Assembly: GCA_944320985.1 (NCBI GenBank)
Contig: CALUJN010000040.1
Span: 1-47,816, forward strand
Direction of reading: 5' to 3'
Origin: an uncultured Alistipes sp.
Lineage (GTDB): Bacteria; Bacteroidota; Bacteroidia; Bacteroidales; Rikenellaceae
Length of the DNA stretch: 47,816 nt
The position numbers and the translations under genes are program-made. The notes below the pieces were generated by a model that was not told where the DNA came from, made no database searches, and was given only the letters and a program-made list of their open reading frames with translations. Below, piece after piece: positions 47,031 to 47,816 of this stretch (positions within the stretch are counted from its first letter, which is position 1; every line of letters starts with the position of its first letter).

Positions 47031-47816
47031 TTAGAGCTGGTTGGCTTGCACGGAGACTGCCGGAATCGGCCAGGTGTAGTCGGCGGCGGTCATCGCACGC
47101 TCGGTGCCGTCGTATTGCGGGATGGAGGTCCGGTTCAGCCGCTTGTAGTAATGGAAGAGCTGGCCTTCGCCGAAGAAGTCGCGCCGGTATTCGCGTTCGA
47201 CGTATTCGAGCAGCTGATCGGTCGTGAAGGCGGGATCCGTGAGGCGGTCGGCCACCTCCGTCACGTCGCGGGCCTGCTGCATCTCAACGAGGCGTGCGGC
47301 GGCCGTTGCCGCGTCCGCATCGCCCTGACGCACCAGCGCCTCGGTGCAGATCAGCGCCATCTCGCCCAGCTTGATGAACGGAATGCGGCACGGCAGCACC
47401 TGATCCGAACCGCCCGTCGACGTGTAGCCGCTCAGCACCGACTGCGGGCCGAACTTGTGCGACATCCGTACGCGGTCAGGCTGGCTGTTGTCGAACCAGT
47501 CGCGGTAACGCGTGTCGCGGCTGTCGGTGAAGAGCCCGGCGTAGTGGGCCGTCACCACGGCACCGCCCTCGCCGTAGAGCCGGTCGGTCAGTTCGTCGAA
47601 ACCGCCCGGCAGGGTCGACACCCCGAAGAGGTGTTCGCGCGAGAAGCTGTAATCGTCGCCATATTCGCCCGGGGCGCAGAAATGGAAGAGTTGATAGGTC
47701 TTGTCGACAAGGGTCAGGTGTTCGAAGACCTCCTCGGCGCAGGCGGCCGCCTGGATGTAATCGCCCATGTAGAGGCAGACGCGGGCCCGCATGCCGCGAA
47801 CGGCGTAGTAGTTCAT
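47031..47816 (-). CDS. SusD-like lipoprotein, 5' part outside the window
   Basis: C-terminal 261 residues of a SusD-like protein. The first visible residues (MNYYAVRGMRARVCLYMGDY) match an internal TPR-like helix of the complete SusD at 42152-43588 (MNYYAVCALRARISLYRNDY), so the Met at the edge is not the real start. IKLGEMALICTEALVR and REYRRDFFGEGQLFHYYKRLN are typical of the C-terminal half. It precedes the STN-type SusC by 13 bases, giving the order SusD, SusC, SusD. Its own SusC partner, if any, would be beyond the window. Confidence 0.88.
   Translation of the reverse strand: MNYYAVRGMRARVCLYMGDYIQAAACAEEVFEHLTLVDKTYQLFHFCAPGEYGDDYSFSREHLFGVSTLPGGFDELTDRLYGEGGAVVTAHYAGLFTDSRDTRYRDWFDNSQPDRVRMSHKFGPQSVLSGYTSTGGSDQVLPCRIPFIKLGEMALICTEALVRQGDADAATAAARLVEMQQARDVTEVADRLTDPAFTTDQLLEYVEREYRRDFFGEGQLFHYYKRLNRTSIPQYDGTERAMTAADYTWPIPAVSVQANQL

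Overview
The window reads as a chromosomal stretch of a GC-rich gut Bacteroidota, most likely an Alistipes-like member of the Rikenellaceae. The reasons are two SusC/SusD pairs, a one-piece hybrid two-component regulator, many lipoproteins, DUF4843 and DUF4857-type proteins, and promoter boxes of the Bacteroidota form TAnnTTTG (TACTTTTG occurs three times). Genus is inference. I saw no tRNA, rRNA, CRISPR array, transposase or phage gene.

Region 1 (1-23.5 kb) is a glycan-utilisation locus. A leftward operon (6167 to 1) holds a GH110 alpha-1,3-galactosidase, a double beta-helix protein with a GH110-like second half, and a sulfatase cut by the window edge. Divergent from it, a rightward operon holds sulfatase, hybrid two-component regulator (HTCS) and sulfatase, each overlapping the next. 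Converging on that is a second leftward operon: SusC, SusD, sulfatase, and a putative TIM-barrel glycosidase with one frameshift. A mosaic BACON-like lipoprotein diverges from SusC. All four sulfatases are of the serine type. Terminal alpha-galactose removal, desulfation and a later beta-galactosidase fit a sulfated, alpha-galactose-capped host glycan such as mucin, or a galactan. The substrate is inference.

Region 2 (23.5-29.4 kb) holds a decayed small gene, terminators, a GH2 beta-galactosidase-like enzyme with a 20-bp perfect palindrome in its leader, a possible degraded lipoprotein, and an NhaC-type antiporter with a well-spaced promoter.

Region 3 (47.8 to 29.5 kb, all leftward) is one tightly packed run: SusD (partial), SusC with an STN domain, SusD, DUF4843 lipoprotein, PKD-like lipoprotein, ABC ATPase, then two copies of a permease plus DUF4857 pair, then a tripartite RND efflux set (adaptor, pump, TolC-like channel). 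Gaps are a few bases or overlaps, which suggests one transcription unit.

The two most striking things are in region 3. First, outer-membrane uptake, surface lipoproteins, a duplicated ABC module and RND efflux are joined in one run with no described function that I know of. Second, all three RND components carry a separate single lesion (amber in the adaptor, opal in the pump, frameshift in the channel), while the upstream genes are intact.
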